Below are positions 8,368 to 18,775 of a DNA stretch of 48,458 bases, piece by piece (position 1 is the first letter of the stretch; the number at the start of each line of letters is the position of its first letter). Below the pieces are notes generated by a model. The model was not told the origin of the DNA, ran no database searches, and saw only the letters and a program-made list of their open reading frames with translations. The position numbers and the translations under genes were made by a program. This DNA comes from Duodenibacillus intestinigallinarum (lineage in GTDB: Bacteria > Pseudomonadota > Gammaproteobacteria > Burkholderiales > Burkholderiaceae_F): assembly GCA_019117105.1 (NCBI GenBank), contig DXAH01000029.1, positions 1 to 48,458 of the forward strand. The letters are read 5' to 3'.

Positions 8368-8655
8368 TTATTCGAGAACGCCCATGATGTCTTCTTCGCG
8401 CATCACGAGGAGCTCTTCACCGTTCACCTTGACGGTCTGACCGGCGTACTTGCCGAACAGAACACGGTCACCGACCTTCACGTCCATCGGGAGGAGCTTG
8501 CCGGCTTCGTCGCGCTTGCCGGGACCCACAGCGAGGACTTCGCCCTGATCGGGCTTTTCACCGGCGGTGTCCGGAAGGACAATGCCGCTAGCGGTCGTGC
8601 GTTCGGCTTCAAGGCGCTTCACAATCACGCGGTCGTGTAACGGACGGATCTGCAT
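8368..8655 (-). CDS. groS: Co-chaperonin GroES (10 kDa)
   Basis: The 95-residue lid of the GroEL chamber, beginning MQIRPLHDRVIVKRLE. The mobile loop EAERTTASGIVLPDTA (about residues 16-31) contacts GroEL. The ATG at 8655 is chosen because GGAG precedes it by 11 bases and the protein begins exactly where the family does; an in-frame start ten codons upstream adds unrelated residues. Transcription is expected from the sigma32-type promoter at 8762-8790. Confidence 0.97.
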   Translation of the reverse strand: MQIRPLHDRVIVKRLEAERTTASGIVLPDTAGEKPDQGEVLAVGPGKRDEAGKLLPMDVKVGDRVLFGKYAGQTVKVNGEELLVMREEDIMGVLE

Positions 8656-8686
8656 TTTGTTTTCACTCCAAATTTGAATAACCATT

Positions 8687-8750
8687 GAAAGGCCGCACTA
8701 GCGCGGCCTTTCAGCAATGAAATCATTTCTTAGCGGGCTCCAAGCCCGCT
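8687..8750 (-). other. groESL leader with two GC-rich stem-loops
   Basis: Two perfect hairpins lie between the promoter and groES. One has 8-bp arms AGCGGGCT/AGCCCGCT (8732-8739 and 8743-8750, 3-base loop), placed almost at the predicted 5' end of the mRNA. The other has 10-bp arms GAAAGGCCGC/GCGGCCTTTC (8687-8696 and 8703-8712, 6-base loop), about 30 bases before the groES start. Neither has the CIRCE sequence. A role in mRNA stability or temperature sensing is possible but unproven. Confidence 0.55.
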
Positions 8751-8761
8751 GCTAGAACCCC

Positions 8762-8790
8762 ATATGGGGATGGGGCAACAGCATTTCAAG
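8762..8790 (-). promoter_or_regulatory. Sigma32 (heat-shock) promoter of groESL
   Basis: On the minus strand CTTGAAA (8790-8784) and CCCATAT (8768-8762) are separated by 15 bases. This is a near-perfect match to the RpoH consensus CTTGAAA-N(11-16)-CCCATNT. It places the transcript start near 8755, about 100 bases before groES. Confidence 0.88.
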
Positions 8791-8930
8791 CCCCGAAGCA
8801 AAAATTTTTTCTGAAGTTTTTTTGACAGTTTTGTCATCGAGCTGAAACGAAGACAAAACAAGATTGCGCTACTTGTTCATACTTCCGACCTGCGATAGAT
8901 TGAGAGCGGTCCGATCGACACGATAAAAGT

Positions 8931-9893
8931 ATGCTGAACGCAGTCCGAAACATCGGTTCATTTCCCAAGGGCGTGATCTTCACGCTCTGCGCGGCCATTT
9001 TCTGGGGCTCGATGGCTGTTGCCGCGCAGGCGGTCATGGCAAACGGCGTGGTCAACGCCGGCGCGCTCGTGATCGTGCGCCTGTGTAGTTCAGGCGGATT
9101 GCTTCTTTTGTGGTGCTGCATCACCGCTCGCAATGAGATCGTCAAAATCTTCACTAGCTGGACGAACTTTCGCGACGTACTTTTCGGCGCCGTCTTTATT
9201 TATGGCGGGCAGTTTGCCTTCATGCTCGCCATTCACTATTCCAATGCCGGTGCGGCGGCCATTGTGCTGACCACCGTTCCACTGTGGGTGGCGCTTTGGG
9301 AAATGATCGTGAACCGATCGAAACCGTCGCCCCGCATGGTGATCTGTTTTCTGCTCGCTGCGGTGGGCGTGACGCTCATTGTTACCAAGGGCGAGTTCGA
9401 TGTTTCCCAATTCAATCTGACGGGGCTTACCTGGGCCATCATCTGCGCTGTCATGACGGCGGGCTATTCCGTACAGCCTCGGCAGCTCCTCAAGCGCGTG
9501 GCGGTGATGCCCGTGATGGGAAGCGCCATGCTTTTCGGCGGATTGATGGCGGTCGTCGCGTCTTTCTTTTTGCCTGCGACCTTCGACTTCTCGCGCTTTG
9601 ATTGGATGACCGCAGCGTTGCTTTTTCATGTGGTGTTTTTTGGCACCCTGATGGCTTTTTGCCTCTACATGACGGCCCTGCGCTTGATTTCCCCGGTGAT
9701 TGCCAGCATCCTGAGTCTGGGCGAACCGGTATCGGCTTACCTGCTGTCGGTGCTGGTGATGGGGCTAGATGTTGGGCTCATCGAGGGCATCGGCGTGGTG
9801 ATGGTGCTTGCGACGGTAGTTTTGCTTGCCAAGACGCCGCGCAAATCAAGCGAAGGCGAAAACATTGCTCCGCGCTGGAAAAGTCAAAATTGA
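8931..9893 (+). CDS. DMT-family (EamA) membrane transporter
   Basis: A 320-residue inner-membrane protein with about ten hydrophobic segments arranged as two EamA halves (about 15-150 and 165-305). The first half begins GVIFTLCAAIFWGSMAVAAQ and the second GLTWAIICAVMTAGYSVQP. The segment SPVIASILSLGEPVSAYLLSV near residue 260 is the conserved EPV motif of the second half. Members export amino acids and other metabolites; the substrate cannot be read here. The start at 8931 has no clear Shine-Dalgarno sequence. It is divergent from groES. A second DMT gene lies downstream at 11482, with dacB between them. Confidence 0.87.
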   Translation: MLNAVRNIGSFPKGVIFTLCAAIFWGSMAVAAQAVMANGVVNAGALVIVRLCSSGGLLLLWCCITARNEIVKIFTSWTNFRDVLFGAVFIYGGQFAFMLAIHYSNAGAAAIVLTTVPLWVALWEMIVNRSKPSPRMVICFLLAAVGVTLIVTKGEFDVSQFNLTGLTWAIICAVMTAGYSVQPRQLLKRVAVMPVMGSAMLFGGLMAVVASFFLPATFDFSRFDWMTAALLFHVVFFGTLMAFCLYMTALRLISPVIASILSLGEPVSAYLLSVLVMGLDVGLIEGIGVVMVLATVVLLAKTPRKSSEGENIAPRWKSQN

Positions 9894-10021
9894 ACGTTCG
9901 TTCATTCCGATAGGCCGCCGTAACCGATACAATTGCTCAATTCCGGCGACAAGGGGCGCAAGCCTCGACATAAAGACAAACTGCAGCCGGAAAGGGAGGG
10001 CGTCCGTATCGGGCGCGAATC

Positions 10022-11485
10022 ATGCCGAATTCAGCAGTTCTCAAATTGAGTGCCGCTTTGGGGGCGCTTTTCCTGTCGTTCCCCGGATGGGCGCAGTTGC
10101 CGTCGGCGCTTGAAGAAGCGCTGGCGCGTACGTCCGTGTCTCTTGACGAAGTTGCCGTGTGGGTGTCGCCCGCAGGCATCAACGCTCCTGTCGTCGCGCA
10201 TCGCACCGATCGTCTGATGCAGCCCGCAAGCTCCGTCAAAGTGGTGACAACGCTTGCCGGTCTTGATCTTCTCAAGCCCGATTTCACCTGGAAAACGCAG
10301 ATTCGAGCGCAGACGTTGCCTGACAAGGCGGGAGCTGTGCGTTCCGTGTCGCTCATCGGTTCGGGGGATCCTCATCTGATGATCGAGCAGGTGTGGCTGC
10401 TTGTGGAACAACTGCGTCAGACGGGTGTCAAGCGCATCATCGGCGACATCACGGTCGATCGCTCGGCCTTTGGCGAAAAGCCGGTTGATCAGGGCGCCTT
10501 TGACGGCGCAGCCGATCGTTCCTACAACGTGGCGGCCGATGCGGCGCTCGTCAACCTCAAGGCCGTCTCCATCACGCTTGAACCGGAAGAAAACGGCAAG
10601 TGGGCGCGCGTCACGTCGTTGCCTGTGCTCGAAGGCTTTTCCGTACCCAAGCGCATTGCTCTGAGTAAAGGTGCCTGTGGTGATTGGAAAAGCAAGGTCA
10701 AGGCCTCGTATTCGGACAAAGGCGTGCGCTTTAAGGGCGATTTGCCCGCATCTTGCGGCGTCAAAGCTTTGCATGTGTCGCGTTGGGAGGCAGACGACTA
10801 TCTCACGCGCCTTTTAAAGCCGATTCTGCGCTCGGTTGGAATTGCTTGGACAGGAGTTGTCAGAGAAGGACGTGCTCTTGCCCAAAGCGGCGTGCGTCTG
10901 GCTGAAATTCAGTCACAGCCGTTGCCAACGATTGTTTCCTTGATCAACAAGTATTCCAACAACACAATGGCTCGTCACGTGTTTTTAACGTTGTCTCAGA
11001 CCGACCCCGTCGGTACGGCAAAGCCTGCCACATTGACGCGCAGCCGGGCCGTGACGGATCGGTGGCTTGTTAAGGCTGCAGGCGAAGTACCTTCAGGCAC
11101 TTTTATCGACAACGGTTCGGGCCTGTCGCGCAAAACCAGAATCACGGCAGAAACGATGGGGCGAGTGCTCAACTACGGTTTTCGTTCCTACGTGATGCCC
11201 GAATTTATGGCTTCGCTTCCTTTGGCGGGCTTTGACGGCACGATGAAAAAGAGAGGTATGGCGGTGGGCAGCGCCCACGTCAAGACGGGCCTCCTTCGAG
11301 ATGTGCGTTCAATTGCGGGGTACGTGACCGACATCAACGCCCGTCGTTGGAGCGTGGTGGTGATGATGAACGGAAAACGACTCGACGGCGATCGGATCTT
11401 TTCTCAGGCCGTACTGCAGTGGTGTGCCCAGGGCGGAGCGCAGGCTCTTTGGGATGATCAACGAAAAGGGAGCGCGGCACGATGA
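10022..11485 (+). CDS. dacB: D-alanyl-D-alanine carboxypeptidase/endopeptidase (PBP4)
   Basis: A periplasmic class C penicillin-binding protein that trims or cleaves D-Ala cross-links in peptidoglycan. The 487-residue product has an N-terminal signal peptide ending near AQLPSA. The three active-site motifs are present: SSVK at 70-73, SNN at 312-314 and KTG at 421-423. The long insert between motifs 1 and 2 is typical of the PBP4 type. The stop codon overlaps the start of the next DMT gene by four bases (ATGA), so the two are translationally coupled. A possible promoter has TACAAT at 9926-9931 with a weak -35. Confidence 0.93.
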   Translation: MPNSAVLKLSAALGALFLSFPGWAQLPSALEEALARTSVSLDEVAVWVSPAGINAPVVAHRTDRLMQPASSVKVVTTLAGLDLLKPDFTWKTQIRAQTLPDKAGAVRSVSLIGSGDPHLMIEQVWLLVEQLRQTGVKRIIGDITVDRSAFGEKPVDQGAFDGAADRSYNVAADAALVNLKAVSITLEPEENGKWARVTSLPVLEGFSVPKRIALSKGACGDWKSKVKASYSDKGVRFKGDLPASCGVKALHVSRWEADDYLTRLLKPILRSVGIAWTGVVREGRALAQSGVRLAEIQSQPLPTIVSLINKYSNNTMARHVFLTLSQTDPVGTAKPATLTRSRAVTDRWLVKAAGEVPSGTFIDNGSGLSRKTRITAETMGRVLNYGFRSYVMPEFMASLPLAGFDGTMKKRGMAVGSAHVKTGLLRDVRSIAGYVTDINARRWSVVVMMNGKRLDGDRIFSQAVLQWCAQGGAQALWDDQRKGSAAR

Positions 11486-12381
11486 AACAGTCTTTATGGG
11501 CGATTGCGGCTGCGGCCTGCTTTTCCATCATGGGCGCCTTCGTGAAATTCTGCACGGAGGATCTGGGCTCCTTTGAACTCGTGTTTTACCGTTCGCTTTT
11601 CGGCGCCATCTTCATTGCGTTTGTGGTGGCAGGCAGCGGCGGCACGCTCAAGACGGAACACTTCCGGCACCATATCGTCCGATCTTTGTTGGGTGTCACG
11701 AGCGTTGCGCTGTGGTTTTATGCCTTGTCGAAGATGCATTTCGGCACCTGCATGACGCTTATTTACACGACGCCGCTATTCATGGCTTTGAACTTCATCA
11801 TTCTTGCCAAATGCAAGGGTGAAAGAGCGCCGTGGGCGGTGGTGTTGGCTATTGTCACGGGCTTTATCGGCATTTGTCTGGTGATGAAACCGGGGCTTGG
11901 TACCGATGAATTTATCCCCGCGTTGATTTGCTTGGGCGTGGCGCTCATTGATCTGGCTGCCTACTGGCAGATGAAACAGATGGGGCGCCTGAACGAGCCG
12001 AGCTATCGCATCGTGTTTTATTTCTGCATTCTCGGCATGGTGTTTGCCGCGGTGGGCACCGTGGCGACGACTGGCTTTCATGTGCCCAATCTCACTGGCA
12101 TAGCGGGGCTTCTCGGCATGGGCCTTTTTGCCACGCTCGGGCAGATTTGCACCACGCGCTCCTACGCCTACGGCAATATGCTTCTTTCCTCCTGTCTGGG
12201 TTTTTCGGCCGTGCCGTTTTCGGTCATTTTCGGCGTCACACTTTTTGACGAGTCGGTCGATCCGCTGTCGCTTTTCGGTATGACGCTTATTTTGCTTGCC
12301 GGCATGTCGGCAGCTGTGGCCACTAAGCGCATGGAAGCAAAGCAGGAAGCCGAAGAGTTCGCCCGTCAGAAAACCTCCTGA
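11482..12381 (+). CDS. DMT-family (EamA) membrane transporter, coupled to dacB
   Basis: A 299-residue inner-membrane protein with ten predicted membrane segments in two EamA repeats (about 5-135 and 150-285). It opens LWAIAAAACFSIMGAFVKF, and the second repeat includes YGNMLLSSCLGFSAVPFSVIFG. It differs clearly from the DMT protein at 8931, so it is not a recent duplicate. The ATGA overlap with dacB implies a shared transcript. Substrate unknown; a cell-wall-related or amino-acid substrate would be a guess from context. It ends before a bidirectional terminator. Confidence 0.86.
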   Translation: MKQSLWAIAAAACFSIMGAFVKFCTEDLGSFELVFYRSLFGAIFIAFVVAGSGGTLKTEHFRHHIVRSLLGVTSVALWFYALSKMHFGTCMTLIYTTPLFMALNFIILAKCKGERAPWAVVLAIVTGFIGICLVMKPGLGTDEFIPALICLGVALIDLAAYWQMKQMGRLNEPSYRIVFYFCILGMVFAAVGTVATTGFHVPNLTGIAGLLGMGLFATLGQICTTRSYAYGNMLLSSCLGFSAVPFSVIFGVTLFDESVDPLSLFGMTLILLAGMSAAVATKRMEAKQEAEEFARQKTS

Positions 12382-12397
12382 ATCTGTTCCGCAGAAA

Positions 12398-12430
12398 AAA
12401 CGGCAGACGCCGCTAAAACGTCTGCCGTTT
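12398..12430. terminator. Bidirectional terminator between the DMT gene and dsbD
   Basis: A perfect 12-bp inverted repeat (AAACGGCAGACG at 12398-12409, complement at 12419-12430) around a 9-base loop, with A and T runs on both sides. The arm CGGCAGACG is used again in the ahpC terminator at 40340. Confidence 0.9.
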
Positions 12431-12455
12431 GGAAACACCGGAAGTCAGAGTCCTT

Positions 12456-14731
12456 TTAAGGCGCGTCCTTCTTGGTTTCTTCATTCTTTGCCGGTTTTTC
12501 GCCGACGTTTTCCTTCAATGCCGCAATAAAGGACGACTCAGTGAGAAGTTCCGGCAAAACCGTGGCCGTACCGTCCGTCTTGTAGAGCAGATAGAGCGGC
12601 ACGCCCGTACGGCCGAACTTATTGAGCATTTCGGTGATGTTGCTGTCGCGGTTCGTCCAGTCGGCTTCGAATCGCGCGTAATTGAGACGCGTGAGTTCGG
12701 TAGTGGCAGCCTCGGTGCGCAGTGCCGTGGCCTTATTGAACTGACAAGTCACGCACCAGGCGGCCGTGAAGTCGACCACAACGGGCTGACCGCGGGCGAT
12801 GGCCGAATTGACCGCCTCTTCGCTCCAAGGCTGCCATTGATCGGATGCCATCACCGCTTCGGTGTCGATGCGACGATCGAAGTTGCCAAGACACAACAGA
12901 ACCATGCATCCGACGGTCACAAGCGCGCAGACGCCCTTGAGTACCTGCGAGCGGCCGCGGCCGTACTGTTCTCTGCCTACGGCCCACAACAGACCGGTGA
13001 CCGAACCCATGGCAAAGAGCACGGTGAGAAGCCCGTAGAGCGTGACTTGACGCGAAAGCACCCAGATGAGCCACAAGGCAGCCGCGGCCATCGGAATGGC
13101 CATGACGCGCTTGAAGGTGAGCATCCAGGCGCCCGGACGCGGCAAGAGCTTCATCCAGGCCGGTACCAAAGTGAGAATCAGCCACGGAAGCGCCATACCG
13201 AAACCCAACGCCAGGAAGATGAGCATACTCACGGCGCTGTCCTGCAGCACGGCGTACCCCAGAGCCGCCCCCATGAAGGGTGCAGTGCAGGGGGAGGCCA
13301 CCACGACGGCGAGAACGCCCGTAAAGAAGCTTCCGAGAGGCCCCGTGCTCGGCAATTTGCGCACGGCACGGCTGTCGGCAAGGTGCGAGGCGGCCGTGAA
13401 CTCGAAGACGCCCAGCAAATTGAGCGTTAGCGCGCTAAAGAGCAGAATCAGGGTCGCCACAACCCAGGGCTGCTGCAGTTGGAAGCCCCATCCGATGGCC
13501 CATCCCAGACTTCGAAGCATCACCAAGGCGCCGGCGAGCGCTGCCATGGAGAGCAGCACGCCGCCCGTAAAGGCAAAGCCGTGCAGAGCAAGCGCACCCT
13601 TGCGGCGAGAGCCGTCGACCAATTGCAGGATCTTGAGGCTCAACACGGGAAACACGCAGGGCATAAGGTTCAGAATCAAGCCGCCCAGGAACGCAAAGCT
13701 CAAGGCGGTCGCCGTGCTCATGCTCGGCGGCGCATCGGGCAGTTGTGCGGTTGGAGTGGCCGGTTCGGCTTGAGCGGAATCCGGTTTTTCTTCCGGCGCC
13801 CACGGCAACGGCACCTCGCCCGGCTTGATGTCGAGCGTCGTTTCGATGGCCCAGCCTTCGTTGTCCGGGCCTCCGTCGGCGACGATCACGCCGGTAAACG
13901 GCAGCGGATTGCCGGTCTTGAGGCTTTCCAGATATTCAGGAGCGGCCTTAAGATAGAGCGACACCTGGTCTTTGCTGAGCACCGCTCGATCGAGTTCCTT
14001 AAAGTCGACAAGTCCTTCGGTAAGAGGAAAGAACTCCACCTTTTTTTCGATCTTGCCCGCAAGCGGGGCAAAGTCGATGCGGATGCGGTCGTCCTCAATC
14101 TGAGCCGAAATGTGTTCGGAGACAACCTTTTCGGGGATGGACTTGAGCGTCTTTTCAAACTTGCCGGCAAAGGGGCCGGGTTTGGCTGCCACCTCCACTG
14201 GAAGCTTCATCGACACTTCGGCCGTGCCAGGAATGCAGACTTCCTTGCAAGCGAGGTAGTCAACCTTGGCTCGCAGGGTGTATGTGCCGCCGTAAGGCGT
14301 TCCCCAGGGAATGTCCAGATTGAAGGGCAAAAGCACTTCGCCCGAGTACACGAAGTTGGTGATGGGCCCGAGCTTATGCTTTTGCGGCGTGGGCCAGCCG
14401 ATTTGTTCGGCGGTCCAGCGGCGCGGCAACTTCCATTCGACACTCGGAGCAAAACCGGAGTCACCCGAGAACTGCCAGTACGTGTGCCAGCCCGGTTCGT
14501 GCTTGAGCAAAATGCCGATGTCGTTGGTCGCGCGCGGAATTCCGGCCGTTTGTCGCGACACAAGCTGCACCGTCACCGTCTTGGGTTGGCCGCCGCCTGC
14601 AAAGGGAGATCCCGTGCCGGCAGAACCCGCACCCAATCCGGTCGGAGCGGCCAGTGCTACGGAAGCTGCCGTCGTCAAGCCGAGCAGCAGCGTCGTTAAG
14701 CTGCGAAAGAGTTTCATTACCGCTTTGAACA

Positions 14732-14732
<1 letters not shown>
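12456..14732 (-). CDS. dsbD: Thiol:disulfide interchange protein DsbD (long, ScsB-like N-terminus)
   Basis: Carries electrons from cytoplasmic thioredoxin across the inner membrane to periplasmic partners such as DsbC. The 758-residue protein is longer than Escherichia coli DsbD (about 565). After a signal peptide (to about residue 29) there is a large periplasmic N-terminal region with the redox pair in LACKEVCIPG. Next come eight or so membrane segments (about 335-625) with the conserved cysteines in NLMPCVFPVLSL and ASPCTAPFMG. Last is a periplasmic thioredoxin domain with CVTC at 660-663. The extended N-terminus resembles the ScsB/DsbD-family type. The start overlaps the hemL stop by one base (TAATG); an alternative ATG lies five codons in. 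A C-terminal Lys/Glu-rich tail follows the thioredoxin fold. Confidence 0.92.
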
Positions 14733-16009
<1,277 letters not shown>

Positions 16010-16193
16010 TTTCTTTCCAATGCATTGAATCAATAAAAGCAACAGGGCACCGGATACAGCCGATCCCTGTAAATTCAGCGAAGTCTAGCAAGGTCAAGCC
16101 TATGTTTCGCTTAACAAGTGTGTGCGGATGCAAACAGTTTTGTGTCTCTGTTGTTCGAAGAGCCAGCAATGGAAATGAATCGGGTGCGGAAAG

Positions 16194-16222
16194 TTGCAGT
16201 ACAGAAAAAATCCGCGTAAATT
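16194..16222 (+). promoter_or_regulatory. Promoter of rnpB
   Basis: TTGCAG at 16194-16199 and TAAATT at 16217-16222 are spaced by exactly 17 bases. They put the start site near 16229-16231, which coincides with the first pairing base of RNase P helix P1. Confidence 0.7.
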
Positions 16223-16230
16223 CTCACGCC

Positions 16231-16554
16231 TCACGTTGGGGTGAGGCGGACGGCCGCAATGAACTTGTTTTCATTGAGGAAAGTCCGGACTCCGAAGGGC
16301 ACCGTAGCAGGTAACGCCTGTCCGCCGCAAGGCGAGGATTAGAGCAACAGAGACGAGCCGATTCAGTTCGGGTGAAACGGGCAATCTCTACGGGGAGTAA
16401 CACCAAGTAAGCAGTCTTTGACCCGGCCCGGTGAGACTGCGGGTAGGTGGCTGGAGGCTCTGCGTGAGCAGAGTCCGAGATGAATGGTCGTCACTGCGGT
16501 TTTCGAAAGAAAGCCGCGGCACAGAATCCGGCTTATAGCTTCAGCCCGACGTGA
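16231..16554 (+). ncRNA. rnpB: RNase P RNA, class A
   Basis: The catalytic RNA that trims tRNA 5' leaders. The two universally conserved P4-forming blocks are present: GAGGAAAGTCCGGACTCC at 16277-16294 and ACAGAATCCGGCTTATAG at 16521-16538. GATGAATGGTCGTCAC (from about 16479) is the conserved block before P3's partner region. The ends are set by helix P1: 16232-16247 pairs with 16538-16553, with one mismatch and two G-U pairs. The P12 hairpin is very short (CCGA at 16358-16361 with TCGG at 16368-16371), making the RNA about 324 nt, against roughly 340-380 in relatives as I recall. A promoter lies directly upstream and a terminator directly downstream. Confidence 0.95.
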
Positions 16555-16563
16555 ACCGAACAA

Positions 16564-16600
16564 AAAATGGGGAGCTTCCAAAAGGATGTCTCCCCATTTT
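16564..16600. terminator. Terminator shared by rnpB and the acyl-CoA synthetase gene
   Basis: An 11-bp perfect stem (AAAATGGGGAG at 16564-16574, CTCCCCATTTT at 16590-16600) with a 15-base loop. The minus-strand side has six T residues; the plus-strand side has four. Confidence 0.88.
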
Positions 16601-16620
16601 GTCAAGATGCCTCGTCTGCC

Positions 16621-18726
16621 TTAGGCAAGCTTGATGCGGCCGTCAACGGCGATGGCTTCGCCCGTGGTGTTGGAAATCATCAGCGGATTGATGTCGAGTT
16701 CCTGCACAATCGGGAAGTCGGTCACCAATTGCGACAGACGCAGCAGCGTTTCTTCCACGCGCGCGATGTCGGCAGGCTTGGTGCCGCGGGCGCCTTCGAG
16801 AAGCTTGAAGGCTTTGACGGAACGCACCAGATCGTGCGCGTCGGCATCGGTGAGCGGGGCCAGAGCAAAACCAACGTCTTTCATTACTTCCACAAACACG
16901 CCGCCCGTGCCGAACATGATCATCGGACCGTACTGAGGATCGGCGGCGATGCCGCAGACAAGCTCACGGTTGCTCTTGACCATTTCCTGAATGATGACGC
17001 CTTCAAGTCCATCAAGAATGCCGCGCTCTTTGAGTTTGGCTACGAGATCGCGGTACTGCGCGCGCAGTTCCTCGTCCGAGCCGATGTTCACGCGCACGCC
17101 TCCCACGTCGGTCTTGTGCGACGTGCTCTTGGAGGTCATCTTCATCACGACGGGGTAGCCCACTTCCTGAGCGGCAGCTACGGCTTCGTCTTCACCGACG
17201 GCAAAGCGTGCCCGGCAGACCCGCACGCCGTAGGCCTCGAGTACGTCGAGACTTTCGCGCGTGGTGAGCTCCAGGCGCCCTTCGGACTTCACGGCGGCAA
17301 AGATGTCGCTCACGGCTGACTTATTGACGTCAAAAACGGGCGTCGTACCGACCGGGCGCTCCATCCACTTACGCTGCATATTGAGTCGTGCCAGACCGTC
17401 GACCGCTTCTTCGGCGTACATGAAGAACGGAATCGTCACTTCACCCTTGGAGATTTCGCTAAAGAACTCGTTTTTGGTCATGAACACACCGACGATGGGC
17501 TTTTCAGGGTGCTGCGCCTTAATCTCCATGAGCGCCTTAGCCACGTCCGTGTCCTTGAGTCCGAGGAAGGGGAGGTAGATAGAAATCACCATGTCGACGC
17601 CTTCATCGGCAAGCACCGTTTCGAGCGTGCGGCGATAGTGTTCAAGCGGCGCCGAAGCGATCATGTCGACCGGATTTTTCACGGAAGCAGCGGCGGGCAG
17701 GAAGCTGCGCAGCGTTTCCTTCGTCGTCTCGGAAAGCTGGGCCATCTGCATTCCGTAGTCAATGACGCTGTCGGTAGCCATGATGCCGGGGCCGCCCGAG
17801 TTGGTGATGATGCACACGCGGTCGCCCTTGGGAATCGGGCAGTTGGCAAAGACCTTTGCTGTGGCAAAGAGCTGCTTCAAGCTGTACTCGCGGATGACGC
17901 CGGACTGACGCAGCAAGGCTTCAGCGGCACGGTCGGAACCGGCAAGCGAGCCGGTGTGAGAGCTCGCAGCCGAGGCGCCCGCAGCAGAACGGCCGGCCTT
18001 GAGCGCGAGCACGGGCTTGACCTTGGTCACGCGCGAGGCAAGCTTGCGGAAGTTTGCCGGATCCTTGATGGACTCCATGTAGAGAAGAATCTGACGGACG
18101 TCGTCCTGATCCTCCCAGTATTCGATGGCGTCTTCGGCATTGACGTCGGCCTGGTTGCCGATGGAGACGAACTGCGCAAAGCCGATGCCGAGGTCTTGCA
18201 AAATGTTGAGAATGCCGCCGCCCAACGCGCCCGATTGCGAGACGAAGCCGATGTCACCGCGCACCGGAAGCGATTCGGCAAAGCAGGCGTCCATGCGCAC
18301 GTCCGGATGCGTGTTGACCACGCCCAGGCAGTTGGGCCCCACGCAGCGCATGCCGTATTTCTTGACGCGTTCGTAGAGCTGAGCTTCCATTTCGGCGCCT
18401 TCTTTGCCGGACTCCTTAAAGCCCGCCGAGATTACGACGAGGCCCTTGACGCCCTTTTCGTGGCACTGATCAATCGTGGAAAGCACAAACTTGGAGTTAA
18501 CGACGATCACGGCCATGTCTACGGGGCCTTCGATGTCGAGCACGCTCGGATAGGCCTGAAGCCCTTCGATCATGCCGCCCTTGGGATTGACCGGGTAGAT
18601 GCGGCCCTTAAAACCGAACTCGATTAAGCGCTTCATCAGATCCGAGCCGATGGTGTGGGGCTTGGTGGAAGCGCCGATCACAGCAATGCTGGAGGGTTTC
18701 ATGATGTGGTCAAGACTGTGCGACAT
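16621..18726 (-). CDS. ADP-forming acetate-CoA ligase family protein (acyl-CoA synthetase)
   Basis: A 701-residue fusion of the two halves of NDP-forming acyl-CoA synthetase, which interconverts acyl-CoA plus ADP and phosphate with acid plus ATP. Domain order: CoA-binding Rossmann fold (about 5-140, with SIAVIGASTKPHTIG), a succinyl-CoA-ligase-like region (about 150-460, with GDIGFVSQSGALGGGIL and the phosphohistidine-region ASSHTGSLAGSD), and an ATP-grasp domain (about 480-701, with GYPVVMKMTSKS and GVFVEVMKDV). No GNAT domain follows, so it is not a Pat/PatZ acetyltransferase. The ATG at 18726 has GGAGA upstream; the longer reading from 18762 is less likely. It lies 49 bases after dsbC and may be read from the same transcript. 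It suggests ATP gain from acyl-CoA in fermentative growth. Confidence 0.88.
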   Translation of the reverse strand: MSHSLDHIMKPSSIAVIGASTKPHTIGSDLMKRLIEFGFKGRIYPVNPKGGMIEGLQAYPSVLDIEGPVDMAVIVVNSKFVLSTIDQCHEKGVKGLVVISAGFKESGKEGAEMEAQLYERVKKYGMRCVGPNCLGVVNTHPDVRMDACFAESLPVRGDIGFVSQSGALGGGILNILQDLGIGFAQFVSIGNQADVNAEDAIEYWEDQDDVRQILLYMESIKDPANFRKLASRVTKVKPVLALKAGRSAAGASAASSHTGSLAGSDRAAEALLRQSGVIREYSLKQLFATAKVFANCPIPKGDRVCIITNSGGPGIMATDSVIDYGMQMAQLSETTKETLRSFLPAAASVKNPVDMIASAPLEHYRRTLETVLADEGVDMVISIYLPFLGLKDTDVAKALMEIKAQHPEKPIVGVFMTKNEFFSEISKGEVTIPFFMYAEEAVDGLARLNMQRKWMERPVGTTPVFDVNKSAVSDIFAAVKSEGRLELTTRESLDVLEAYGVRVCRARFAVGEDEAVAAAQEVGYPVVMKMTSKSTSHKTDVGGVRVNIGSDEELRAQYRDLVAKLKERGILDGLEGVIIQEMVKSNRELVCGIAADPQYGPMIMFGTGGVFVEVMKDVGFALAPLTDADAHDLVRSVKAFKLLEGARGTKPADIARVEETLLRLSQLVTDFPIVQELDINPLMISNTTGEAIAVDGRIKLA

Positions 18727-18775
18727 GGTGTGTTCGTCTCCAAAAGTACGGTTGGCGGGCAAATCGGCTGGCGGC

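Noticed and set aside
8656..8760. CIRCE element for HrcA control of groESL
   Set aside because: The hairpin arms do not match TTAGCACTC-N9-GAGTGCTAA; the sigma32 promoter explains heat control.
8823..8836. TGACA-N4-TGTCA upstream of the DMT gene as an operator
   Set aside because: Short, AT-rich and with no further support; it may just be part of a promoter-like TTGACA.
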